Below are positions 1 to 8,827 of a DNA stretch of 64,000 nucleotides, one piece after another. The translations under genes and the position numbers were made by a program. Position 1 is the first letter of the stretch. Each line of letters starts with the position of its first letter. The stretch spans positions 1 to 64,000 of the forward strand of contig JAFQVM010000004.1 of NCBI GenBank assembly GCA_017407995.1, given 5' to 3'. The DNA comes from Clostridia bacterium. GTDB taxonomy: Bacteria; Bacillota; Clostridia; Oscillospirales; Acutalibacteraceae. Under the pieces are notes generated by a model. The model was given only the letters and a program-made list of their open reading frames with translations, had not been told where the DNA came from and did not search any database.

Positions 1-2
1 CG

Positions 3-329
3 GTTTGGTCGGGCTTTAGAGATTATGTACAGGGAGAGCGTTGCCGATATCAAGGTAAGCTTTACCGCTGTTATAACGCAATAACGGCAAATCCCACATG
101 GACCCCTGATGTCACGCCTGCACATTGGGAAGCGGTGACAGTAGGTGAGGACGGAACGCTCGATAGTCCCATAACTGCGGCGGTCGGCATGAGGTATTAC
201 AAAGACCTTTACTACAAGGAAGATGATAAAATCTACCTCTGCACTCGTGATGATACAGGAAGCGGAACAATATTTCAGTATCTGCCTTCTCAGCTTGTCG
301 GGGTTTATTTTGAGGAGGTAACTGCTTGA
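3..329 (+). CDS. Phage tail/minor structural protein, C-terminal part (5' partial)
   Basis: The reading frame is open from the first bases of the window and ends at TGA, giving at least 108 residues; the N-terminus is outside. The visible part has the aromatic spacing of a carbohydrate-binding CBM5/12-like module (YVQGERCRYQGKLYRC, then TWTPDVTPAHWEAV), a fold common at the ends of phage tail and host-recognition proteins. The stop overlaps the start of the endolysin by four bases (ATGA-type coupling), so it belongs to the phage late operon. A structural role is inferred from the module and the position before the lysis genes. Confidence 0.7.
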   Translation, partial: VWSGFRDYVQGERCRYQGKLYRCYNAITANPTWTPDVTPAHWEAVTVGEDGTLDSPITAAVGMRYYKDLYYKEDDKIYLCTRDDTGSGTIFQYLPSQLVGVYFEEVTA

Positions 330-1312
330 AAATAGCAATATCAATCGGTCACGGCAAATCAAAGACAGGCGGATACGACAGCGGAGCAGTCGGCGGCGGA
401 TATCACGAGTTTAATCTTGCAAAAGAGATAGGCAAATATGCAGGTGAAGCCTTAGCTGTATATGGTTGTGATGTCGATATCATCAACTATAACGCAGATG
501 CTTATCTGACGGACCGTATCAACTACATAAATAAAGGCGGATATGACTTGGCTCTTGAAGTACATCTGAACTCCAGCACTTCAAGTGGCAGCACAGGTTC
601 AGAAGTCTATTACAAACACGGCAACAAAAACGGAAATACGCTTGCGTCTGCAATCTCAAAGAGTATAGCGAGCAACCTCAGCACTAAAAACAGAGGAGCA
701 AAAATCAAGCTTAGCGGTGGTGTAGACTATTTCGGCTTTGTCCGTTGCGTCAATTGTCAATCGCTTCTTATTGAGACCGTGTTTATTAATACAGCAAGTG
801 ACCGGAAAAAGGTAGTAACTGTCGCAGGACAGAAGAAATGCGGACAGGCTATTGCAAGTGCTGTAGCAAACTTTTACGGACTGAAAAAATTATCTGCAAC
901 ATCCTCTGATGTTGAGAAAATCGGTGCAGGGGACACGGTTAAGATAACGGGTAAAAGTTACGCCACGGGACAAACAATCCCTGCATGGGTCAAACTGCGC
1001 AATCACACGGTTAAATCAGTAACCGTAAGCGGCAAAGTGCTTCTTAAAGAGATTAACAGTTATGTGTGGGCTGATGATTTACAGCTTGTAAAGTCAGCTA
1101 AAAATGGGATTGTGGTAGGCTCTGCCGTCACAATAAAAAGCGGTTCTGTTTACGGCGGATTAACAACTGCACGAGGTAAGATTATACCGAAAGAACAGCT
1201 TGCACCCAAAAAACACACGGTGAGCAAAATACAGACAAATAACGGAGTAAGAGAAGCACTGCTCAGTGAAATATCGAGCTGGGTGGCGTTATCCGGCCTC
1301 ACGGAGGTGTAA
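326..1312 (+). CDS. Phage endolysin, N-acetylmuramoyl-L-alanine amidase (Amidase_3)
   Basis: A 328-residue peptidoglycan amidase that would cut the bond between muramic acid and the stem peptide during host lysis. Residues 1-187 are an Amidase_3 zinc domain: SIGHG gives His9, YHEFN gives Glu28, EVHLN gives His80 as metal ligands, and LLIETVF gives catalytic Glu150. Two C-terminal modules of about 60 residues follow (about 198-258 and 262-328). Both have a beta-rich pattern starting with G-x-x-V-x-I and ending in E-I-x-S-x-V, and are probably cell-wall binding. There is no signal peptide, consistent with holin-dependent export by the downstream genes. Confidence 0.9.
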   Translation: MKIAISIGHGKSKTGGYDSGAVGGGYHEFNLAKEIGKYAGEALAVYGCDVDIINYNADAYLTDRINYINKGGYDLALEVHLNSSTSSGSTGSEVYYKHGNKNGNTLASAISKSIASNLSTKNRGAKIKLSGGVDYFGFVRCVNCQSLLIETVFINTASDRKKVVTVAGQKKCGQAIASAVANFYGLKKLSATSSDVEKIGAGDTVKITGKSYATGQTIPAWVKLRNHTVKSVTVSGKVLLKEINSYVWADDLQLVKSAKNGIVVGSAVTIKSGSVYGGLTTARGKIIPKEQLAPKKHTVSKIQTNNGVREALLSEISSWVALSGLTEV

Positions 1313-1313
1313 T

Positions 1314-1577
1314 ATGGATTTCGAATCCCTTGAGGTGCGAATCAGCAAATGCGAGGAGGATATAAGGAACTTATATCACAAGACGAATCGTATTGATAAG
1401 ACTCAAAGTGAGGTAACGACCAAAATAGACAATGTTCTTGTTGAACTCGGCAGACTGAGAGAGTCGATTGAGACACTTAAAACACGTCCGGGTAAAATGT
1501 GGGACAAACTTATTTACGGAATTGTCGGCGCAGCAGCAGCTGCGCTGGTGTCGATAATCATTAACGGAGGAATTTAA
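1314..1577 (+). CDS. XhlA-like phage lysis-accessory protein
   Basis: An 87-residue protein. The start at 1314 is chosen because GGAGGTG ends a few bases upstream; an in-frame ATG further upstream lies inside the amidase gene and would add 16 unrelated residues. Residues 1-60 form a heptad-rich coiled coil, followed by Lys/Trp and one hydrophobic helix (LIYGIVGAAAAALVSIIING). This architecture is that of the XhlA/hemolysin family that works with a holin to anchor or help the endolysin. The position between amidase and holin supports it. Confidence 0.75.
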   Translation: MDFESLEVRISKCEEDIRNLYHKTNRIDKTQSEVTTKIDNVLVELGRLRESIETLKTRPGKMWDKLIYGIVGAAAAALVSIIINGGI

Positions 1578-1578
1578 A

Positions 1579-1881
1579 ATGGAAAAAGTCAAAGACATTC
1601 TGACAAATCTCAGCAGCGTATCGGTAGGCACATGGGTAAGATTGGTGCTCATGGCGGTGTCGATGATAAACCTTGCGCTGACGGCTGTAGGCAAGCCGCC
1701 GATTGAGCTTGATAACGATAAGCTGTATATTGTAATCAGCATAATTTTTGCATGGGTCGTAGGAGTTGTGAACTATTGGAAGAACAACTCTTTCACATCT
1801 GCAGCGCAGGCGGCAGATGTTTATTTGAAGGAGTGCGGTCTTGCTCAGGAGGAGAGCCTTTTGGGAGAGGAGATATTATGA
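1579..1881 (+). CDS. Phage holin, SPP1-type
   Basis: A 100-residue membrane protein with two hydrophobic helices (about residues 19-38 and 47-66). A WKNNSFTSAAQAAD segment and a short acidic tail follow, features of the SPP1-type holin family. Holins form the timed lesion that releases the endolysin. It starts two bases after the XhlA-like gene, behind GGAGG, so the two are surely co-expressed. It is the last clear phage gene before a terminator. Confidence 0.88.
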   Translation: MEKVKDILTNLSSVSVGTWVRLVLMAVSMINLALTAVGKPPIELDNDKLYIVISIIFAWVVGVVNYWKNNSFTSAAQAADVYLKECGLAQEESLLGEEIL

Positions 1882-1973
1882 TAATAGGAGTTATTTATAA
1901 TATCATAAACCTCATCGGACTGTATGGCACTATGCTGTTGGTTATGTTGAAATCTATGAATTTTATATGTTAG
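1878..1973 (+). CDS. Possible small membrane peptide after the holin
   Basis: A 31-codon frame whose ATG overlaps the holin stop (ATGA), with a GGAGAGG purine run just upstream. It encodes almost one hydrophobic helix. It may be a second small lysis protein or only a chance frame at the end of the prophage. The translational coupling geometry is the only positive evidence. Confidence 0.3.
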   Translation: MIIGVIYNIINLIGLYGTMLLVMLKSMNFIC

Positions 1974-1985
1974 TCAGTTGTAAAG

Positions 1986-2026
1986 GGCAGGCATTGCTGT
2001 AAAGCGGTGCCTGCCGCTTTTATTTT
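1986..2026 (+). terminator. Rho-independent terminator closing the prophage lysis operon
   Basis: Perfect 8-bp stem GGCAGGCA/TGCCTGCC (1986-1993 with 2008-2015) followed by CGCTTTTTATTTT. It separates the phage genes from the ATPase operon. Confidence 0.8.
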
Positions 2027-2084
2027 AACCGTACGGTGACAAAATATTTTAAAATAATAATTCATTGTTTATAGGTTTTGCATA

Positions 2085-2112
2085 TTGTGTTTTTGGTGTT
2101 TGGTGATATAAT
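2085..2112 (+). promoter_or_regulatory. Likely promoter of the V-ATPase operon
   Basis: A consensus -10 TATAAT at 2107-2112 has a weak -35 TTGTGT 16 bases upstream. It lies about 50 bases before the first ATPase gene in the only sizeable gap before the operon. Confidence 0.55.
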
Positions 2113-2163
2113 TTAGTGTGAAAATATTAATTCTATTTCAGGTGTAAAAGAGGTGTAACCGTT

Positions 2164-2475
2164 TTGGATAGCATCGTAAGAACCATAGTTGATATGGACA
2201 AGCGAGCCAGAGAGCGAACCAAAGAGGATAGGGAATATATTGAGAAGATTGACGCTGAGATATCAATCGAGGCTGAAAAGATGCAGCAGGAGCATCAGGA
2301 GCGTGCGAGAAAAGTCATTGAGGAAAATGAGCGAGCAAACAGAAAGAAGATAAACGAAGAGCTGCGTGAGCTTGACCGTAGAGCGACTGAGATTTCAGAG
2401 CATCTTAATGATTTGTATGAGCAAAAAGGCGAAGAGTGGGCAGAATCTTTGGCTGCAAGGGCAATTGCGGATTAA
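2164..2475 (+). CDS. V-type ATPase peripheral-stalk subunit H/G-like
   Basis: A 103-residue, highly charged, nearly all-helical protein (long Glu/Lys/Arg coiled coil from about residue 15 to 90) at the head of the ATPase operon. Such proteins are the H (archaeal) or G/NtpF partner of subunit E in the peripheral stalk. It starts with TTG at 2164, eight bases after AGAGGTG; no ATG fits. Sequence identity is low in this family, so the call rests on size, coiled coil and position. Confidence 0.65.
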   Translation: MDSIVRTIVDMDKRARERTKEDREYIEKIDAEISIEAEKMQQEHQERARKVIEENERANRKKINEELRELDRRATEISEHLNDLYEQKGEEWAESLAARAIAD

Positions 2476-2512
2476 GGAAATACGGATTTTTGAATGAAAG
2501 GGAGTGTGCTTT

Positions 2513-3559
2513 GTGAGGGCGACATCTGCATCAAACTCGGTTTTGGCAAAAGCGAGAGCTATGTACGGCCAACGTTTGACAGCGCAGAACTACAATGAGC
2601 TTTTGGCTTGTCGTAGCGTGGGCGAAGTTGCGGCATATCTCAAAGCACAAACAGCGTACTCTGTAGTGTTTGAAGGGGTATCCATGGGAGCGCTGCACAG
2701 ACGTCAGCTTGAAATACTTGTGCACGACCTTTTATCAATGAGATTTGCATCTCTTTGCAGATATGAAAAGTTTATCGGCGATAAATTTTATGAGCGGTTT
2801 GTAATGAGCAGCGATATAGACTTGCTCTTATATGCAATACGCAGAATCAACCGAGCCCATCCGGATGATATTTCAAAAAACGTGCCTGACTTTTTCTTGA
2901 GACATTCAGATATAGATGCTCAAAAAATAAGAGCGGTTAACGACTTTGATACGCTGATGAGTGTGGTTGAGGGTTCGCAGTACAAGGCTATACTTGAACC
3001 TTTCGCCTCACGAGGCGAGGGTGGAAGTCCTGATTACTTCGGCATGGAGCTGGCACTGAACAAGTATTTTTATTCTCACGGTGTGGAGCTTGTTAAGGCG
3101 AGTTATAAGGGTGCGACACGAAAAGAACTTCTGGAGACGATAGCGTTTATCGTAGATTTAGAGAATATAGTTTCTATTTACAGACTTAAGCGTTTGACGG
3201 ATATGCCGCAGACGGTTTTGCATACGATGCTGATGCCAAACGGCGCCATGTCTGAAAAGACACTTGGACGTATTCTCTCGGCGGAGAGTGCCGATGCGGC
3301 ACTTAAAGCATTAAAGGGGACCCCGTATGAGGCGTTCAGTCAAAGAAACGGTGAATCTGTTGAGGATATAGCCGGCAGACTGAAATATGATTATTGTAAA
3401 AACAAGCTTCGTTTCTCGTCAAAGCCGAGCGTTGTGATGCTTTGCTACGTAAAGCTTGCTGAGAACGAGGTTCAGAATATAACCCATATAATTGAAGGTA
3501 TAAGATACAATATACCGGCAGAAGAGATAAGCAGACTTCTTATCGGCGCAGGGGATTAA
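2513..3559 (+). CDS. ntpC: V-type ATPase subunit C (central-stalk rotor-to-membrane coupler)
   Basis: A 348-residue helical protein of the V/A-ATPase C/d family, which caps the membrane rotor ring and connects it to the D/F shaft. The start is placed at GTG 2513 because AAAGGGAG lies at proper spacing before it; another GTG nine bases upstream overlaps that ribosome site. The C-terminus (KLAENEVQNITHIIEGIRY) shows the conserved ending of the family. Here the gene precedes subunit I, whereas in many V-ATPase operons C comes after E. Confidence 0.88.
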   Translation: MRATSASNSVLAKARAMYGQRLTAQNYNELLACRSVGEVAAYLKAQTAYSVVFEGVSMGALHRRQLEILVHDLLSMRFASLCRYEKFIGDKFYERFVMSSDIDLLLYAIRRINRAHPDDISKNVPDFFLRHSDIDAQKIRAVNDFDTLMSVVEGSQYKAILEPFASRGEGGSPDYFGMELALNKYFYSHGVELVKASYKGATRKELLETIAFIVDLENIVSIYRLKRLTDMPQTVLHTMLMPNGAMSEKTLGRILSAESADAALKALKGTPYEAFSQRNGESVEDIAGRLKYDYCKNKLRFSSKPSVVMLCYVKLAENEVQNITHIIEGIRYNIPAEEISRLLIGAGD

Positions 3560-3597
3560 TCCTCAGCGCTTTGAGATATAAAGGATGGTGGTAACCT

Positions 3598-5559
3598 TTG
3601 GCAATAGAGAAGATGAAATTTGTGAAAGTGACAGGACCTCTGTCGCAGCTCAGCAATTTTCTCTCGACCTGCTGTGTGGACGGCAATTTCCAGCCGGAGC
3701 AGGCGTTGCAGCACATGTCGGCTACAATGGGGTATACCTCTTTGAATGAGGAAAACCCGTACGCACCGACAATTCAGAAGATAGAGGAGCTTATTCGTGA
3801 GAATGACTCTGCGCCCAATCCGAGCATTGTGGGAACGGATTTGCGTGATATAGTGCCGGACGAGCAGACAAAGGAATATATAGACGCACTTGATAAGCGC
3901 CTTTCGGCCATACACGATGAGCGCAAGGAGCTTGAAGAGCAGCTTAGACAGTGCCGCAGCGGAATAGACCAATTTGCGCACTTTACGAATTTTGATGTGA
4001 GCTTTGAAGAGATATTCGACTGCGAGTTTACCAAGACCCGCTTTGGTCATATGCCGATAGAGAACTATGAAAGGCTAATGTCGTATAACGACAATCCGTA
4101 TGTGCTTTTCATTCCGTGCTCAAGTGATGAAACGGATTATTGGGGTCTCTACTGTGCGCCAAACGAGCGGATAGACGAGGTAGACGGAATATTTGCAAGT
4201 CTTTATTTTGAGCGTTTGCATATACCGGGGGCTGTAGGTACTGCCGAGGAAATTATAGAGCAACTCGAAAATAATATAGAGATAATAGAGAACGGTATTA
4301 AGGAGCTCGATGAGCAGGCTGCAAGCATATGGCGTGAAAATCGCAGCCAGTGTAACGAGATTTACACAAGGCTTGTAGATTTGAACACAGTGTTTGATTT
4401 GAGAAGATATGCAGCTTGCCATAACAAGTACTTCTTTTATGTCGGATGGGTGCCTGCAAATCACGTGGCCACTTTTGAAAAGACGGCTGAGGATATAACG
4501 GATGTTGAGGTTGAGGTAAACGAGCCTGATTCAAAACAGACTCCGCCTGTAAAGCTTAAAAATCCTGGTATATTTAAACCCTACGAGTACTTCGTTGATA
4601 TGTACGGTTTGCCTTCATATTCGGATGTGGATGTTACGGGTTTTGTGGCTATAACTTATACCATACTGTTTGGCATAATGTTCGGCGACCTCGGTCAGGG
4701 ACTTGTGCTGTTCTTGTTGGGTATAATCGGTTGGAAAGTCAAGAAGTTGGCACTTGCCAGAATAATCATTCCATGCGGACTTTCGAGTGCCGTGTTCGGC
4801 TTTGTGTTCGGTTCGGTGTTCGGCTATGAGCATATGCTCGACCCTGTGTATCACGCTCTGGGCTGGGAATCAAAACCGCTGAGTGTTATGGAATCGATAA
4901 ATACAGTCTTGCTTTTTGCAATAGGCATAGGTATTGTGCTTGTGGTTTTGGCTATGCTTCTGAATATCTACTCGTGCTTAAAACATAAGAAGATAGGCGA
5001 GGCGATATTCAGCAACAACGGTCTTGTGGGTGTGTTTATGTACCTTGCGGGTGTTGCGTTCTGCGTGTCGTTTATGACCGGCAGAACAATACTTCCAAAC
5101 GCTGTGATTTTCGGTGTAATGGGCGTGTGCGCAGTGCTTCTGTTTATCAAAGAGATACCAATAGGAATTATAGACAAGCACCCCAATTGGAAGCCTGAGA
5201 GTGTGATGGACTTTGTGCTCCAGAACATCTTTGAGTTGATAGAGTACATTCTTTCATACTTCAGTAACACAGTTTCGTTCCTGCGTGTCGGCGCATTCGT
5301 CATAGTACATGCGAGTATGATGATGGTTGTTTTCACACTCGGAAGTGAAGGAGAGAATATCCCTGTTATAATCATAGGCAATATCGTTGTCATAGCTCTT
5401 GAGGGCTTGCTGACAGGTATTCAGGGGCTGCGACTTGAGTTTTATGAGATGTTCAGCAGATTCTATGACGGCGGCGGACGTGCGTTTGAGCCTGTAAGAC
5501 TTCAGAAGTCGAAAGATACGGTAAAGACAAAAGCTAAAGCTTTATTTAATAAAAACTAA
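3598..5559 (+). CDS. ntpI: V-type ATPase subunit I (membrane stator, a-subunit equivalent)
   Basis: A 653-residue protein with a soluble coiled-coil N-terminal half (about 1-330, with heptad stretches near 90-130 and 215-245). The membrane half has about seven to eight helices. Near the C-terminus the segment VSFLRVGAFVIVHASM carries the conserved Arg used by a-subunits to pass ions to the rotor ring. It ends with the conserved LEFYEMFSRFYDGGGRAFEP signature. It starts at TTG 3598; no better start is seen. Confidence 0.95.
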   Translation: MAIEKMKFVKVTGPLSQLSNFLSTCCVDGNFQPEQALQHMSATMGYTSLNEENPYAPTIQKIEELIRENDSAPNPSIVGTDLRDIVPDEQTKEYIDALDKRLSAIHDERKELEEQLRQCRSGIDQFAHFTNFDVSFEEIFDCEFTKTRFGHMPIENYERLMSYNDNPYVLFIPCSSDETDYWGLYCAPNERIDEVDGIFASLYFERLHIPGAVGTAEEIIEQLENNIEIIENGIKELDEQAASIWRENRSQCNEIYTRLVDLNTVFDLRRYAACHNKYFFYVGWVPANHVATFEKTAEDITDVEVEVNEPDSKQTPPVKLKNPGIFKPYEYFVDMYGLPSYSDVDVTGFVAITYTILFGIMFGDLGQGLVLFLLGIIGWKVKKLALARIIIPCGLSSAVFGFVFGSVFGYEHMLDPVYHALGWESKPLSVMESINTVLLFAIGIGIVLVVLAMLLNIYSCLKHKKIGEAIFSNNGLVGVFMYLAGVAFCVSFMTGRTILPNAVIFGVMGVCAVLLFIKEIPIGIIDKHPNWKPESVMDFVLQNIFELIEYILSYFSNTVSFLRVGAFVIVHASMMMVVFTLGSEGENIPVIIIGNIVVIALEGLLTGIQGLRLEFYEMFSRFYDGGGRAFEPVRLQKSKDTVKTKAKALFNKN

Positions 5560-5576
5560 TTTCGGAGGAACAAAAA

Positions 5577-6065
5577 ATGACTACTTTTCTTTATTCTTTA
5601 ATGGCTGTTATCCCTGTAGCGGTTATCCTTGCATCCGTTGTTTACACAATGAAGAAACATTCTGAGGGTCAACCCGTCAGAAAATCAATGAGAACAAATC
5701 TTGCAACTTTTCTTGTTGCAATTTTGCTTGTAGCAGGTTGTGCAATGGGAGCATCCGCAGTTGAGGCTGAAGATGCAGCTCCTGCAGACGCAGCAGCAGT
5801 TGAAACAGCAGCAGAAGCTGCCGAAGAAACAGCGGCTCCTGCAGACGGCACTTCCAAAGGTCTCGGACTTCTTGCAGCAGGTCTTGTTACAGGTCTTGCA
5901 GGTATCGGTGGCGGTATCGCCGTTGCAGCAGGCGCACCTGCGGCTATCGCAGCAACAAGTGAAGACCCCAAAGCTTTTGGTAAAGCACTTATTTTCGTTG
6001 CTCTCGGCGAGTCTATAGCACTTTACGGTGTCGTTATCTCCATACTTATTCTTAACAAGGTCTGA
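5577..6065 (+). CDS. ntpK: V-type ATPase subunit K (rotor proteolipid), with acidic Ala-rich insert
   Basis: A 162-residue rotor-ring proteolipid. The last 70 residues are a normal hairpin: helix 1 (about 95-126, GIGGGIAVAAGAPAA), loop TSEDPKAFG, helix 2 with the ion-carrying Glu145 in VALGESIALYG. The N-terminal half has two other hydrophobic helices (about 4-24 and 41-61). A 30-residue linker of Ala, Glu, Asp and Pro follows (about 62-91). Only one carboxylate serves four helices, as in other bacterial K subunits. Ser146 follows the Glu, but the helix-1 Gln of sodium-type rings is not evident, so ion choice is open. Confidence 0.92.
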   Translation: MTTFLYSLMAVIPVAVILASVVYTMKKHSEGQPVRKSMRTNLATFLVAILLVAGCAMGASAVEAEDAAPADAAAVETAAEAAEETAAPADGTSKGLGLLAAGLVTGLAGIGGGIAVAAGAPAAIAATSEDPKAFGKALIFVALGESIALYGVVISILILNKV

Positions 6066-6089
6066 TTTAATCGGAAGGAACGAAGAAAG

Positions 6090-6398
6090 ATGCGTTTTTA
6101 TTTGATAAGCGACAATGTTGATACGCTTGTCGGCATGCGTCTGGCGGGTATTGAGGGTGAGATTGTCCACGATGCAGAGGGTGTTGAGCGGGTACTCAAT
6201 ACTTGTCTTGAGGATGAAAACATCGGCATGGTGCTTGTGACACAGCCGCTTTGCGATTTGTGCAAGTATTTTATCTTTGAGATAAAAAAGACGCATGATA
6301 AACCGCTTGTAGTTGAGATACCTGACCGCCACGGCTCGCAGAGCAACAGCGATTCAATTACAAGATATGTACGAGATGCTATCGGCATAAAGATTTGA
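6090..6398 (+). CDS. V-type ATPase subunit F (central shaft)
   Basis: A 102-residue Rossmann-like small protein starting MRFYLISDN, the usual beginning of subunit F (called NtpG in Enterococcus). It binds subunit D in the rotating shaft and can modulate activity. The middle VLVTQP and the end KPLVVEIPDRHG are family hallmarks. It has its own ribosome site (GGAAGGA) and lies between K and E. Confidence 0.9.
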   Translation: MRFYLISDNVDTLVGMRLAGIEGEIVHDAEGVERVLNTCLEDENIGMVLVTQPLCDLCKYFIFEIKKTHDKPLVVEIPDRHGSQSNSDSITRYVRDAIGIKI

Positions 6399-6408
6399 GG
6401 TGTAACCG

Positions 6409-7008
6409 ATGCTCAATCAAGAAGAAAGAGTAGCAAAGTTTTTCGATGCTATAAGCAAGTCCGCACAGGACAGGCATGATGAGTTGAACCATAAAAATAC
6501 AGAGATGCTCAACGTCGGTTTGAAAAAGGCGGGAGACAAGGCAAGAGCGCAGGCGCAGGCCATGGTAGAACGTGAGATTTTGCTGAATGAGCAGGAGCTA
6601 AACCGCACCATTGCACACAGCACTGTTGAAAAACGTTCTGAGCTGACTGCCAAGCGAGCCGAGATAACCGAAAAAGTGTTTGAATCGGCATGTGACAAGC
6701 TGTTAACCTTTACAAAGAGCGAAGCCTATGAGGGCTTTCTTAAAAAGAGTGTCGCAAACTTAGCAAAGATTTTTCCCGACGGCGAAGTTGTTATATATGT
6801 AAAAAAAGATGATGAAAAATTCACTTCTGCTATAATTGAAGCTTTCGGCAGAGAATGTACTGTTGAAGTGGATGAAACCATTGTTATCGGCGGTTGCCGT
6901 TGCAAGGCGCAGAAAGGTGCGCTTGTGGCAGACGATACGCTTGAAACCCGTCTGGAGAGCCAGAGAGAATGGTTTTTAAGTAATTCGGGAATGTCAGTAG
7001 TTCTATAA
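6409..7008 (+). CDS. ntpE: V-type ATPase subunit E (peripheral stalk)
   Basis: A 199-residue protein: a long N-terminal helix (about 1-105) that pairs with the H/G subunit, then an alpha/beta C-terminal head ending in a GGCRC...VADDTLETRLESQ segment typical of subunit E. It starts ten bases after subunit F, behind GAGGTG. It links the A/B head to subunit I. Confidence 0.9.
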   Translation: MLNQEERVAKFFDAISKSAQDRHDELNHKNTEMLNVGLKKAGDKARAQAQAMVEREILLNEQELNRTIAHSTVEKRSELTAKRAEITEKVFESACDKLLTFTKSEAYEGFLKKSVANLAKIFPDGEVVIYVKKDDEKFTSAIIEAFGRECTVEVDETIVIGGCRCKAQKGALVADDTLETRLESQREWFLSNSGMSVVL

Positions 7009-7072
7009 TGATATGGCATAAAAATGTATTTTGTCGCAGGGAGTACCCCTGCCTAAAACGGAGGTGAGCGGC

Positions 7073-8827
7073 TTGTCCGAAAATATTATATATGGAATAA
7101 ACGGACCTGTCGTTACAATAAAGGGCGAAACAGGACTCAGCATGATGGAGATGGTCTATGTCGGCGAGAAGCGTCTCGTCGGTGAAGTAATTCGCCTTGA
7201 CAAAGATGAAACAACAATCCAGGTCTATGAGGAAACCACCGGTCTTAAACCCGGTGAGCCTGTGTATGCAACAGGCGGAGCTATGTGCGCAACTCTGGGA
7301 CCCGGAATAATAAGAAACATATTTGACGGTATAGAGAGACCGCTTTCCGCCATAGCTGAGCACCACGGCGCCTTTATAGCCTGCGGATGTTCAGAGTCTG
7401 CTCTTAATGAGGAGAAGGAGTGGGAGGTAGTCGTAACCGTAAAGCAGGGCGACGTTCTGCATGGCGGTGATATCTATGGTGAATGTCCGGAAACTCCCGT
7501 TGTGGCGCACAGATTTCTTGTGCCGCCGTCACTTGAGGGTGAGGTTGTGGAAACAGCACCCGACGGCAAATATAAAATAAACGATACGATAGTAAAAATT
7601 AAAGATAAAAAGGGCAATGTTCATGAGCTGACACTCTGTCAGCGCTGGCCTATTCGTATACCACGCCCTGTTAAAAAGAGACTGCCTTCACAGCGACCTC
7701 TTATAACAGGACAGCGTGTTGTTGACACACTTTTCCCTGTTGCAAAGGGTGGAGCTGCGGCTATTCCCGGAGGCTTCGGAACAGGAAAAACGATGACACA
7801 GCATCAGCTTGCAAAGTGGTGCGATGCAGATATTATCATATATGTCGGTTGTGGCGAGCGTGGAAACGAGATGACTCAGGCACTGACGGAGTTTGGTGAG
7901 ATTTCAGACCCCCGCACAGGCAGACCGTTGACAGACAGAACAGTCCTTATTGCTAACACATCGAATATGCCCGTTGCCGCACGTGAAGCTTCGATTTATA
8001 CAGGCATAACACTTGCTGAGTATTACCGTGATATGGGTTATCATACCGCAATAATGGCGGACTCAACATCAAGATGGGCAGAGGCACTCAGAGAGATTTC
8101 AGGCCGTCTTGAGGAGATGCCTGCAGATGAGGGCTTCCCTGCATACCTGCCGTCACGTCTTTCGGAGTTTTATGAGAGAGCGGGTTATGTCGAGTCTCTC
8201 AGCGGTAACGAGGGCTCAATAACCATAATCGGAGCGGTATCACCGCAAGGTTCAGACTTTTCGGAGCCTGTAACACAGAACACAAAGCGTTTTACCCGCT
8301 GTTTCTGGGCGCTTGATAAGTCGCTTGCCTATGCAAGACACTATCCTGCAATCAACTGGAATACAAGCTATTCAGAGTATATAAATGATTTGTCCGATTG
8401 GTATTATGAAAATGTAGGTTCGGAGTTTTTAAAGTACCGTGACGAGATATGTTCACTTTTGCTTGAAGAGAGCAGCCTCATGGAGATAGTAAAGCTCATA
8501 GGTGCTGACGTTTTACCCGATGACCAAAAGCTGATTATCGAGGTTGCAAGGGTTATCAGAGTCGGATTTTTACAGCAGAACGCCTTCCATAAGGAGGACA
8601 CTTATGTACCTCTGCAAAAGCAGATGAAGATGATGGAAGTTATTCTCTATCTTTATCATAAGTGCCGTGACGTTGTTGCAAAACAGGTGCCGATTTCAAA
8701 GATTACGGGGCTCGGACTTTTCGATAAGCTTGTTAAGGTGAAGTATGATGTGCCCAACAATGCGTTGGAGATGTTCGACGATTATAAGAGAGATATAGAC
8801 AAAGCTCTCGACCCGTTGCTCAGATGA
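7073..8827 (+). CDS. ntpA: V-type ATPase catalytic subunit A
   Basis: A 584-residue catalytic subunit. The P-loop GGFGTGKT is at residues 233-240, followed by GCGERGNEM and the conserved SRWAEALREISGRLEEMP segment; the non-homologous region typical of A subunits lies before the P-loop. The TTG start at 7073 is preferred, with GGAGGTG six bases upstream; an in-frame TTG at 7031 has no ribosome site. ATP hydrolysis or synthesis happens at A/B interfaces. Confidence 0.96.
   Translation: MSENIIYGINGPVVTIKGETGLSMMEMVYVGEKRLVGEVIRLDKDETTIQVYEETTGLKPGEPVYATGGAMCATLGPGIIRNIFDGIERPLSAIAEHHGAFIACGCSESALNEEKEWEVVVTVKQGDVLHGGDIYGECPETPVVAHRFLVPPSLEGEVVETAPDGKYKINDTIVKIKDKKGNVHELTLCQRWPIRIPRPVKKRLPSQRPLITGQRVVDTLFPVAKGGAAAIPGGFGTGKTMTQHQLAKWCDADIIIYVGCGERGNEMTQALTEFGEISDPRTGRPLTDRTVLIANTSNMPVAAREASIYTGITLAEYYRDMGYHTAIMADSTSRWAEALREISGRLEEMPADEGFPAYLPSRLSEFYERAGYVESLSGNEGSITIIGAVSPQGSDFSEPVTQNTKRFTRCFWALDKSLAYARHYPAINWNTSYSEYINDLSDWYYENVGSEFLKYRDEICSLLLEESSLMEIVKLIGADVLPDDQKLIIEVARVIRVGFLQQNAFHKEDTYVPLQKQMKMMEVILYLYHKCRDVVAKQVPISKITGLGLFDKLVKVKYDVPNNALEMFDDYKRDIDKALDPLLR

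Noticed and set aside
1752..1973. A 73-codon frame overlapping the holin
   Set aside because: Its first half is the holin gene in another frame with a Cys-rich product; only the last 31 codons, starting at 1878, have any support.
5669..6332. Long open frames on the minus strand opposite the V-ATPase K gene
   Set aside because: They are mirror images of the Ala/Glu-repeat codons of the proteolipid; the products are low-complexity Ala/Ser or Cys-rich and lack ribosome sites.
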